From contig CAKVIS010000047.1 of NCBI GenBank assembly GCA_934754415.1, forward strand, positions 1 through 12,612: a stretch of DNA of 12,612 bases, written 5' to 3'. A model generated the notes under the pieces. It did no database searches. It saw only the letters and a program-made list of their open reading frames with translations, and was not told where the DNA came from. The translations under genes and the position numbers were made by a program. The stretch comes from an uncultured Bulleidia sp. (GTDB taxonomy: Bacteria; Bacillota_I; Bacilli_A; Erysipelotrichales; Erysipelotrichaceae). Shown one piece after another: positions 6,412-12,482 of the stretch; the stretch's first letter is position 1, and each line of letters begins with the position of its first letter.

Positions 6412-7521
6412 ACATGCAATAGAATTTTGCATCTGTATCAATGTATTTTCTTTTCTTGCTTTTTTAAAGCGATACATATCCTGATCCGCACGATCTTTGA
6501 TGGTAAGAATATCTTCACCCGAGAAAGTACTGGAACCAAAAGATACATTCGGTATAAAATCAAACTCTCTTCTTCTTTCTTCCAAAAGCCTTAAGAAAAC
6601 CTGTAAACACTGATCTTTCTGCTCTGTATTTTTCAAAAGTACGCAAAATTCATCACCGCCGATACGATAACAATAGCCATAATTTGCATAGGCTTTTTTT
6701 ATACAGCTGGCAATTTCAGAAAGACAGACATCCCCTTTCAGATGTCCATAAACATCATTTACCTTCTTAAAGTCATCCACGTCAAATACTATCAGAAGCC
6801 CACCAGTTCTTTTCATCTCTGCTGTACGGTTTAAATAGCTGTTCTGATTTAACAAACCTGTCAGTGAATCAAGCTGTGTCCACATTTCATTACAGTAAAT
6901 AAAATAAAGTACAGAAAGCAATGTTACACACAACCAAGTCACGTGAAGATAAGGCAAAGTAACCTGAATAATGGTTTCTGCAGTCAAAAAGAAAATCAGT
7001 GGGTAGATTAATGTTCTGCTTCTGTTTTGAAAAGCTTTTGAAGTACTAATGGTTGAGGCTGATAAATAAACAATTGCCATAAAATACATGAGGACATAGA
7101 TATAAAAATATGGACCTCGCGCATAGATATTCTCTTTACTGACAGAGAATACTATTCCTGACGGAATAGACAGTGCAAGAAAAATCAGATATACGATTTC
7201 ACAATATATAGCAATTTTCATCTTAAGTTTTAGTCCTGGCTTTTTATCCAGCACATAGGCAAGACATACGGCAACAGCCGGTGATAATCCAAAACCAAGA
7301 TAATTAGAAAGAATATTTAACCATCTGTATTTTGCAGGAGCTCCATCCACCACAATGGTAACTACTTCAAGAAGAGATATCGTTGCAATTAAGATAAAAG
7401 CAAAGAAGAAGCCACGTTTTTGCTTATAGTTTAATGATTCGCTGACTTTGGTCAGAATACACATGAAACTCAGCACAAACAGATCAATGGTAGTTAATAT
7501 ATAAAAATAGCCATTCATCAA
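6400..7521 (-). CDS. Diguanylate cyclase: seven-helix membrane sensor with C-terminal GGDEF domain
   Basis: The 373-residue protein has seven hydrophobic segments in residues 5-210, then a GGDEF domain from about residue 217 (LDSLTGLLNQNSYL) to 362. Catalytic features are intact: FDVDDFKKVND (246-256), binding Mg and GTP, and RIGGDEF (286-292). The product would make cyclic di-GMP from GTP at the inner face of the membrane. The inhibitory I-site is absent, because the RxxD positions read A279-N-Y-G282, so product feedback through that site is not expected. AAGGAGAG lies about 10 nt before ATG 7521; the second ATG is also possible. A promoter with an extended -10 lies at 7584-7614. No PilZ, EAL or partner gene is in the window, so its output is unknown. 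The N-terminal region has no named sensor domain that I recognise. Confidence 0.9.
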   Translation of the reverse strand: MMNGYFYILTTIDLFVLSFMCILTKVSESLNYKQKRGFFFAFILIATISLLEVVTIVVDGAPAKYRWLNILSNYLGFGLSPAVAVCLAYVLDKKPGLKLKMKIAIYCEIVYLIFLALSIPSGIVFSVSKENIYARGPYFYIYVLMYFMAIVYLSASTISTSKAFQNRSRTLIYPLIFFLTAETIIQVTLPYLHVTWLCVTLLSVLYFIYCNEMWTQLDSLTGLLNQNSYLNRTAEMKRTGGLLIVFDVDDFKKVNDVYGHLKGDVCLSEIASCIKKAYANYGYCYRIGGDEFCVLLKNTEQKDQCLQVFLRLLEERRREFDFIPNVSFGSSTFSGEDILTIKDRADQDMYRFKKARKENTLIQMQNSIACEKE

Positions 7522-7560
7522 AATCTCTCTCCTTTCCTTTTTTTCATTGCGGCACTTAGG

Positions 7561-7647
7561 ATAATAGTCTTATTCCAAAAATCATTGTACCATCTTTCCA
7601 GTGTTTTTGAACAATTCACCCTGAAACTCGTGAACCATAATAGTCTT
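7561..7647. repeat. Direct repeat ATAATAGTCTT flanking the cyclase promoter
   Basis: Two identical 11-bp copies (7561-7571 and 7637-7647) are 76 bp apart, one upstream of the -35 and one downstream of the transcription start. A looping or paired operator arrangement is possible. Chance repetition in AT-rich DNA cannot be excluded. Confidence 0.35.
7584..7614 (-). promoter_or_regulatory. Extended -10 promoter of the diguanylate cyclase gene
   Basis: TGG-TACAAT (minus strand, -10 at 7584-7589 with TG at 7591-7592), with TTGTTC at 7609-7614 (19-bp spacer). The TG extension may compensate for the long spacing. Copies of the 11-mer ATAATAGTCTT lie on both sides, at 7561-7571 and 7637-7647. Confidence 0.45.
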
Positions 7648-7663
7648 TACCTCTGAATACTCA

Positions 7664-7699
7664 TAAAAAAAACTCAAAGCATTTCATCTTTCTTTGAGT
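7664..7699 (-). terminator. Terminator of the tRNA-Val transcript
   Basis: ACTCAAAG (7672-7679) pairs with CTTTGAGT (7692-7699). On the minus strand a run of eight T follows. It lies about 20 bp past the tRNA 3' end. Confidence 0.8.
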
Positions 7700-7718
7700 C
7701 ACTTATAAATTAAAAAAG

Positions 7719-7791
7719 TGGAGGTTAACGGGCTCGAACCGCTGACCCTCTGCTTGTAAGGCAGATGCTCTCCCAACTGAGCTAAACCTCC
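7719..7791 (-). tRNA. tRNA-Val (anticodon UAC)
   Basis: The minus strand folds into a complete 73-nt cloverleaf. The acceptor stem is GGAGGTT/AACCTCC with discriminator A, the D-arm is AGCTCAGTTGGGAGAGCA, the anticodon stem is TCTGC/GCAGA with loop CTTACAA, and the T-loop is GTTCGAGCC. The anticodon is TAC (7756-7758), so it reads valine GUN codons. The 3' CCA is not encoded; after the discriminator the DNA reads CTTTTTT, so CCA must be added by tRNA nucleotidyltransferase. The gene is solitary, with its own promoter and terminator. Confidence 0.96.
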
Positions 7792-7816
7792 AGGATATTT
7801 CAAGTGATATTTACGA

Positions 7817-7845
7817 TTTCTATCACGCAGATAAAAGATTATCAA
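7817..7845 (-). promoter_or_regulatory. Promoter of tRNA-Val
   Basis: TTGATA (7840-7845), a 17-bp spacer and TAGAAA (7817-7822) on the minus strand, about 25 bp upstream of the mature tRNA 5' end. The position is sensible for a tRNA transcript, although the -10 is imperfect. Confidence 0.5.
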
Positions 7846-7865
7846 ATGATCACTGAATAGTCAAC

Positions 7866-7939
7866 CAAAAAATAAAATCCCGTCTTTGCAGTTGCACCTG
7901 TATGATTCCATATACATGTGTATATTGCCTGACGGGATT
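7866..7939 (-). terminator. Terminator after the gamma-glutamylcyclotransferase-like gene
   Basis: AATCCCGTC (7876-7884) pairs with GACGGGATT (7931-7939) around a long loop that carries its own small CATATACA/TGTATATG hairpin. On the minus strand TTTTATTTTTT follows. The right arm starts 7 bp after the stop at 7946. Confidence 0.75.
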
Positions 7940-7945
7940 ATAGTA

Positions 7946-8392
7946 TTAACCAATCTGTTTTTTACTGTAACTCAGTGCTTCTTCAAGATACTTTTCATCA
8001 AACCCAAAATCTCTGTATCCAACTGTACACACTTCTACGTATTCATCGCTTGGCATACCAAAAGATCTGTCTTCATGCATGATATAAACAAAAGCATCGA
8101 CTTTTCTTCCATCATCTAATTTCACTTCCAGATCTTTTTTATAATAGAGATCCGGATATCCTTCGTATACATCAAGAGAGGCTTCATCACTTTCCTGCAC
8201 TTCCCAGATACCAATAGGAAGACATGCACCTTCTTCCTTTTCCACTGTCAGATATGCTCCCGTCATAGTACCTTTGTACATAAGTCTGTAGTCTTCTAAA
8301 AATGATTTACCCACTACTTTTGCATCTGGGCATCTGACTGCCATCTGCGCTAAATTCAAGTTACTGCCATACGCTACATAATATTTTTTCAT
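7946..8392 (-). CDS. Gamma-glutamylcyclotransferase-like protein (GGCT/AIG2 fold)
   Basis: The 148-residue protein begins MKKYYVAYGSNLN. The YGSN loop at residues 8-11 binds the gamma-glutamyl group in this fold, and E77 in LDVYEGYPDLY is the expected catalytic acid. The segment VDAFVYIM is the next conserved strand. Enzymes of the family release 5-oxoproline from gamma-glutamyl amino acids or related amines in the cytosol. In bacteria the true substrate is often unknown, so the specific activity is inference. AAGGGAG lies 6-7 nt before ATG 8392. It has its own terminator; no clear promoter could be placed in the 423-bp upstream gap. Length is normal for the family and the active-site residues are present, so the protein is probably active. 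Confidence 0.88.
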   Translation of the reverse strand: MKKYYVAYGSNLNLAQMAVRCPDAKVVGKSFLEDYRLMYKGTMTGAYLTVEKEEGACLPIGIWEVQESDEASLDVYEGYPDLYYKKDLEVKLDDGRKVDAFVYIMHEDRSFGMPSDEYVEVCTVGYRDFGFDEKYLEEALSYSKKQIG

Positions 8393-8815
8393 ATGTACTC
8401 CCTTCTTTATCCGGGCACTTATTTCAGCCCTTCAATCACTTGAAACCCATTTTCCCGGGCCAGGCATTATCTTTTGAAACTATGTTTGGCATCACATTAC
8501 AACATTGATGAATAACTCTCCGCATTGCATGTAAAAAAATAAAATATGCACCTGCTTAATATCAGCTCAATGATTTAGTTTATCGGCAATAGTGAATGCC
8601 TGTAAGATTAGCTCCTTATATAGTATAGCAAATATCCAGTGTTGTTTTAACTATGTTAATACAGATATAGAAATCTTCATAACAAACCAACTTATATACA
8701 GAGTTCAAATAACAGAAAACAGAATAGATGTCGTCTTTTGTAATTTGCTCATCTGCCTTGAACTTACTAATATATATATATACTTCATATAGGATAACTA
8801 AAAAAGGAGAACATT
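8393..8815. other. 423-bp gap between divergent genes
   Basis: No open frame with a credible start and ribosome binding site was found on either strand. The left part has a small TTCAA/TTGAA inverted repeat near 8431-8444 and a CCCGGGCC island near 8455. The right part is very AT-rich and should hold the plus-strand promoter of the 8816 gene (TTGCTC, 17 bp, TAATAT near 8747-8775 is a weak candidate). Confidence 0.4.
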
Positions 8816-9070
8816 ATGCTGAAAGAAGTACTAAAAGAAATTGCATGTATCTTTGGAATGACATTCATCATCCTGACCAAAATTGAAACCTCTTCTTTGA
8901 CTCTTGATATACTTTTTACTGTTACATATGCAGTTCTTAGCCTTTTCTTTTCTATCAAGGCATATCGAACAAATTCCAATGTACCTGCAGAGCAGAAAAA
9001 ATCTTTACAGTGGATACACAATTGCCTATGTTGCAGTTACCTTACAATCTTAATATTACTATTACTGTAA
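8816..9070 (+). CDS. Small hypothetical membrane protein (84 aa)
   Basis: ATG 8816 is preceded by AAAAAGGAGA with good spacing. The 84-residue product has three hydrophobic stretches: about residues 8-22 (EIACIFGMTFIILT), 29-50 (TLDILFTVTYAVLSLFFSIKAY) and 68-84, which is leucine-rich up to the C-terminus (LTILILLLL). A short polar loop (RTNSNVPAEQKKS) carries positive charge. No family is recognised. It is the only gene between the 423-bp gap and a bidirectional terminator, so it is monocistronic and converges on the metal ATPase gene. The strong ribosome binding site and terminator support it over the antisense open frame. Function is unknown. Confidence 0.7.
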   Translation: MLKEVLKEIACIFGMTFIILTKIETSSLTLDILFTVTYAVLSLFFSIKAYRTNSNVPAEQKKSLQWIHNCLCCSYLTILILLLL

Positions 9071-9082
9071 AGTACATCACAT

Positions 9083-9142
9083 AAAAAAACTGATTCTCTA
9101 TTTTTACTGAATTTCAGCATAAAATGGAATCAGTCTTTTTTT
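9083..9142. terminator. Bidirectional terminator between the 84-aa protein and the P1B ATPase
   Basis: ACTGATTC (9089-9096) pairs with GAATCAGT (9127-9134). A-rich and T-rich tails lie on both sides: TTTTTTT follows on the plus strand, and the A-run 9083-9088 gives a T-run on the minus strand. It serves the plus-strand gene ending at 9070 and probably the ATPase gene ending at 9201. Confidence 0.75.
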
Positions 9143-9200
9143 ATGAAGATATTATTTACAAACAATTGACATATGTATATTTCAAAAGCATTAGCTGCAT

Positions 9201-11276
9201 TCATGAAATTTTCATATCACTCATGGAATATGCACTTAAAGCCAAAGTAGAAAAATTATGCAAATATGCAGTTGAGGATGGCGGTAAAATACCAAGCAAT
9301 CCCAGGACAATCAAAGTAGAATTAATAAACATAATCTTTTGATAATTTCCTTCAATCCTGCTTTCAAGCTTTGTACTTAAATTACGTAAAGATGCAATCT
9401 TCGTAATATCCTCTGCAGGAATAGTTACATCTGCAATTTCTCGTGTTATTTCTGCACCATTTGAAATAGCAACAGCAACATCTGCTTCACTTAAAGCCAG
9501 GGCATCATTGATTCCATCACCAATCATGATAACTGTATTGCCATTCTTTTTTTCCTTACGTACAAACGATGCTTTATCTTCCGGTAAAACCTCTGAATAA
9601 TACGCATCCATTCCTACTTTATTTGCTACTGCCCTTGCAGTTCTTTCTGAATCCCCTGTCATCATGACAAGGTTACGTAAACCATATTCATGCAAAGACT
9701 GAACCAGTTGTTTACTTTCTTTACGAATCGGATCTTCAATAAGAATCACAGCAACAAGTCTGTTTCCAATAGCCATATAGAGATGAGAATATTCATCAGG
9801 AATACTGTTAAATGTTTCCAGTTCCTCTTCTGGCACAACACATTTTTCATCTTCAAAAAGAAAATGATGCGATCCGATAAGCACCTTTTGTCCGTTAATG
9901 GAAGAGACAATCCCATGTGCAACAACATATTCCACTTTGGAGTGTTTTTCCTCATGAACAAGTCCCTCTTCTTCAGCTGCTTTCACAACGGCATTGGCAA
10001 TTGAATGAGGATAATGCTCTTCAAGACATGCGGCAAGTTTCAGCATTTCTTTTTTATCATTCCCGCCAAAAGTAACAATGTCTTTTACAGTCGGTGAAGA
10101 AACAGTCAGTGTACCTGTTTTATCAAAAACAACAGTATCTGCTTTACTTACCAGTTCCATATACTTTCCGCCTTTAATAACAATACCCATATTGGATGCT
10201 TGTCTCATAGCGGATAAAACAGCAATCGGAATAGATAATTTCAATGCACATGAAAAGTCCACCATAAGAATTGAAAGAGCTTTGTTAACGTTCCTTGTGA
10301 AAGCATACGCCAATATAGTACCAATAAGAGAATATGGCACCAGTTTATCTGCCAGTGCGGTAGATCTGTTTTCAAAATCAGACTTCATTTTTTCTGATTC
10401 TTCAATCATATTCACAATACGATCGTACCTGCCACTACCACTTTCACAAGACACTTCAATAACACATTCACCATCTTCCACTACTGTTCCAGCAAAAACC
10501 GGTTTGCCTGCATCTTTACTTACAGGTAAGGATTCACCAGTCATAGAAGCCTGGTTCACCTCCACATTACCTTCCACTACAAATCCATCTAATGGAATCA
10601 TATTGCTAGTACGCACAAGAAAATGATCCCCTTTGACTAATTCACTGACAGGCATAAGGACGGTTGTACCATCATTAAGAACTTTCCAGGCTTTATCCAC
10701 ATTTAAGGACATACTGCGAGCAAGATCATCTACACTCTTTTTATGCGTCCATTCTTCAAGTATTTCTGATAATCCCAGCAAGAACATCAAATCTCCGGCA
10801 GTATCAAAGTCACCACGTAACATACTGACAACAATAGTTGTCGCATCCAATACACTGACTTCAATATTACCTTTTAAAAGTGCCTGTACGCCTGGAACTA
10901 TAAATTTCCAGCATTTTATAAAAGAAATGGCACTTCTAACAGGAAGGGGAAGACATATTCTCGTGATGGCACGTTTTAATGTATGATAAATAACCTTATC
11001 CTCATATTCTCTTGAAAGCTCTCGTCCGGTATGTTCCGGAACAATATCTTCATTTTCTTCATAATGAAAGTAAGATAATATTGAAACAATCTTATCCCTG
11101 TCTGTGTCAAAAAGAATAATTGCATCGGATGTTCGATCATTCACTTTAACATCTAACACGCCATCCTGTTTTTTCAAATAATATTCCAGAATATCTGCCT
11201 GTTTCAATGTCATACGATACTGAAGCAGGCGTACACGCATACGTCCTTTTGATTCATGAAGAATCTGACACTTCAT
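9201..11276 (-). CDS. P1B-type heavy-metal transporting ATPase with FSC membrane motif
   Basis: The 691-residue protein begins with an HMA_2-like domain (residues 1-70, HESKGRMRVRL) that lacks a CxxC metal site. Hydrophobic helices lie in about 103-175. The actuator domain has MTGES (245-249). A helix pair spans about 312-352, and the phosphorylation site is DKTGT with D385. HYPHS (421-425) is the HP locus of metal ATPases, GDGIND (586-591) is the hinge, and two final helices carry ILPP and HNFSTLALSAYSM. The enzyme should pump a transition metal across the cytoplasmic membrane using ATP. Where CopA-type pumps have CPC, this one reads F341-S342-C343 followed by ALKL, so the metal is not predictable and is unlikely to be bound in Cu(I) style. 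It starts 3 bp after the stop of the DUF6110-like gene, which means tight coupling; GAAGAGAAAG serves as ribosome binding site. Confidence 0.92.
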   Translation of the reverse strand: MKCQILHESKGRMRVRLLQYRMTLKQADILEYYLKKQDGVLDVKVNDRTSDAIILFDTDRDKIVSILSYFHYEENEDIVPEHTGRELSREYEDKVIYHTLKRAITRICLPLPVRSAISFIKCWKFIVPGVQALLKGNIEVSVLDATTIVVSMLRGDFDTAGDLMFLLGLSEILEEWTHKKSVDDLARSMSLNVDKAWKVLNDGTTVLMPVSELVKGDHFLVRTSNMIPLDGFVVEGNVEVNQASMTGESLPVSKDAGKPVFAGTVVEDGECVIEVSCESGSGRYDRIVNMIEESEKMKSDFENRSTALADKLVPYSLIGTILAYAFTRNVNKALSILMVDFSCALKLSIPIAVLSAMRQASNMGIVIKGGKYMELVSKADTVVFDKTGTLTVSSPTVKDIVTFGGNDKKEMLKLAACLEEHYPHSIANAVVKAAEEEGLVHEEKHSKVEYVVAHGIVSSINGQKVLIGSHHFLFEDEKCVVPEEELETFNSIPDEYSHLYMAIGNRLVAVILIEDPIRKESKQLVQSLHEYGLRNLVMMTGDSERTARAVANKVGMDAYYSEVLPEDKASFVRKEKKNGNTVIMIGDGINDALALSEADVAVAISNGAEITREIADVTIPAEDITKIASLRNLSTKLESRIEGNYQKIMFINSTLIVLGLLGILPPSSTAYLHNFSTLALSAYSMSDMKIS

Positions 11277-11279
11277 AAT

Positions 11280-11567
11280 TTACGCGTCTTTCTCTTCATG
11301 AGTTTCCAGAAAAGCTTTTGCATCAGCAATCATTCTGGCTTCTTTTTCCTGTGCTCTTCTTTCATTGATATCCTTTGCGTCTGCACTGATATCGCCACAG
11401 TTTTCCTTTAAAGTTGTATACACTTTGGCAACCTCATCTACACCTCTCATGCATGCTGCAGTACAATGTGTGTATAACTTTTTAGCATCATCACTTGTTA
11501 AAATCTTTACACCTACTGTTCCAAGTAAAACACCATATCCAACTAATCTGGCACTTAAGAAATTCAT
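11280..11567 (-). CDS. DUF6110-like membrane-anchored protein, partner of the P1B ATPase
   Basis: The roughly 95-residue protein has one N-terminal membrane anchor (about residues 6-24, ARLVGYGVLLGTVGVKIL). A charged helical, probably coiled-coil, tail runs to the end (INERRAQEKEARMIADAKAF). Between them lies H34-C35-x3-C39, with another Cys at 57, a possible metal-binding patch. I recall this family as DUF6110, often encoded beside P1B ATPases; this is memory, not a search. AGGAGGT allows ATG 11567 (8 nt from GGAGG) or ATG 11570 (5 nt). The TTG at 11573 is too close to be the start. It is the first gene of the operon, with a strong promoter at 11609-11637, and the ATPase starts 3 bp after its stop. 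A metal chaperone or pump subunit role is inference. Confidence 0.8.
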   Translation of the reverse strand: MNFLSARLVGYGVLLGTVGVKILTSDDAKKLYTHCTAACMRGVDEVAKVYTTLKENCGDISADAKDINERRAQEKEARMIADAKAFLETHEEKDA

Positions 11568-11608
11568 CATCAATACCTCCTACCGTTTACCGGTTTTAAC
11601 AAACATTA

Positions 11609-11637
11609 ATTATAGAACCATAGTATTTTGTTGTCAT
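11609..11637 (-). promoter_or_regulatory. Strong SigA promoter of the DUF6110-ATPase operon
   Basis: ATGACA (11632-11637), a 17-bp spacer and a perfect TATAAT (11609-11614) on the minus strand. Just upstream of the -35 is the palindrome TAACA-T-TGTTA (11641-11651), a possible activator or repressor site. No DtxR, Fur or CsoR consensus could be recognised. Confidence 0.7.
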
Positions 11638-11921
11638 CGATAACATTGTTAGTCTGATATTCAAACATGAAAGAAAACTCCGATAAACATTAGTATTTTC
11701 AATCATATCACCCTCTATTAAAAAGTATAAAAAACTGCAGTATCCGCCTGACTTTTCATTCTGCATATGTTTACTTTCTCATAAAAAGAAATCTTCTTTT
11801 CTGAATGTATTATCAAGCATCTAAAATATCTTTTACAAGCGGGTTGTCATCTGATGCTTACTATGTAAATGTCAGATTAGTAACATTTCACTTCTAATAG
11901 GGGAATTACATCTATGGTAAG

Positions 11922-11970
11922 AAAAAAACGACCTTTCCCCTACTTCATTAAGGAGTAAGACAAAAGTCGT
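11922..11970 (-). terminator. Minus-strand terminator at the end of the mobile remnant
   Basis: ACGAC (11928-11932) pairs with GTCGT (11966-11970), the stem extends by TTT/AAA pairs, and an inner TACTT/GGAGTA stem caps it. On the minus strand seven T follow. It implies a transcript arriving from 12000-12400. Confidence 0.7.
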
Positions 11971-12008
11971 AAAATACTGTATCAATCTATGGAGTATTTG
12001 TTTTTATA

Positions 12009-12104
12009 TTATTTTCTTGTAAGCAAACAAATATTTTCTACATGGCTCGATTGCTCCAGATTGATGTCAAGTGTGTAGCTAAATTCGCGTTCGTTCGCGG
12101 GAAT
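12009..12104 (-). pseudogene. Fragment resembling the C-terminus of a TrmA/RlmD-type RNA methyltransferase
   Basis: A 31-codon frame bounded by stop codons (TAA at 12105-12107 upstream and TAA at 12009-12011) encodes a peptide whose end reads SSHVENICLLTRK. The SHVE-x-hydrophobic-x-LL pattern is the conserved C-terminal signature of uracil-C5 RNA methyltransferases such as RlmD. Nothing else of that enzyme is seen and there is no start codon or ribosome binding site, so this is a relic. It overlaps a 29-codon ATG frame (12038-12127) in another phase. The assignment rests on a short motif and is tentative. Confidence 0.35.
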
Positions 12105-12275
12105 TTATCAAAGCGTGTTTTTGTCATAAAACACACCGATTTTTACCCCTGTACGTTCTCGGAAACAGGTCAAAGACCTTGCTCCTACCTATAATATGCA
12201 AATCCACAGATTTGCCGACCGCTTCAAGACTTCGCTCTGAGGAAATAAGTCTGAAAGCCCATCGCGTCAACTCAC

Positions 12276-12401
12276 TCAGGCTTTATTTCCTCCACCGCCA
12301 TGCTTTCCCTTGGTAACAATAAATAGTGTGATACTGCCAACCGTGCCCACTGCACCTAATACACCCTTTCTAATATTTGCATTCCTTTCGCGTCTGCAAT
12401 T
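12276..12401 (-). pseudogene. Short glycine-rich one-helix peptide, 5' end at the IS66 boundary
   Basis: Reading from the IS66 edge, the frame encodes 41 codons: a basic stretch (CRRERNANIRK), one membrane helix (GVLGAVGTVGSITLFIVT) and the tail KGKHGGGGNKA, ending in TGA at 12276-12278. No ATG is in frame before the IS end. GAAAGGA sits 8 nt before an ATT codon that would give a 32-residue peptide starting IRKGVLG, so the start may be a mutated ATG or a rare AUU. Otherwise the IS cut off the true start. It resembles small membrane peptides of conjugative elements, but I do not recognise a family. Confidence 0.4.
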
Positions 12402-12432
12402 AGTAAGCGTCAAATAATCACCGTCTAGGAAT

Positions 12433-12482
12433 AAAAGATCAAGATAGTACTATGTATGTGTAAGTACTTATCTTGATCTTTT
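12433..12482 (-). terminator. Terminator at the end of the IS66 transposase gene
   Basis: AAAAGATCAAGATA (12433-12446) pairs perfectly with TATCTTGATCTTTT (12469-12482), plus an inner GTACT/AGTAC stem. The right arm overlaps the transposase stop codon. The minus strand continues TTTTATT. Confidence 0.7.

Larger units (their letters stand above)
11574..12402. other. Gene-poor mobile-element remnant between the ATPase operon and IS66
   Basis: Besides the promoter at 11609-11637, the left half (11640-11920) is AT-rich with no gene; an ATCTGA/TCAGAT inverted repeat lies near 11850-11876. The right half (about 12061-12360) is about 45% G+C by hand count, against about 32% in a 60-bp stretch (11701-11760) further left, and is full of short hairpins. 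It holds two decayed coding fragments on the minus strand and a terminator at 11922-11970. The composition shift and the broken fragments mark it as acquired DNA. Confidence 0.55.

Noticed and set aside
8785..9021. Minus-strand open frame of 78 codons
   Set aside because: Antisense to the 84-aa gene, which has the strong ribosome binding site and a terminator; no supporting signal here.
10078..10986. Two plus-strand open frames (182 and 117 codons)
   Set aside because: Both are antisense to the P1B ATPase, whose motifs run through the whole span.
11568..11573. TTG 11573 as start of the DUF6110-like gene
   Set aside because: Only 2 nt from GGAGG; the two following ATG codons have usable spacing.
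12038..12127. 29-residue ATG frame as an independent small gene
   Set aside because: No ribosome binding site at a workable distance, and it overlaps a methyltransferase-like fragment in another phase; kept only as part of a finding.
12061..12300. Group II intron or CRISPR array
   Set aside because: No domain V-like hairpin, intron-encoded protein or regularly spaced identical repeats; the hairpins differ from one another.
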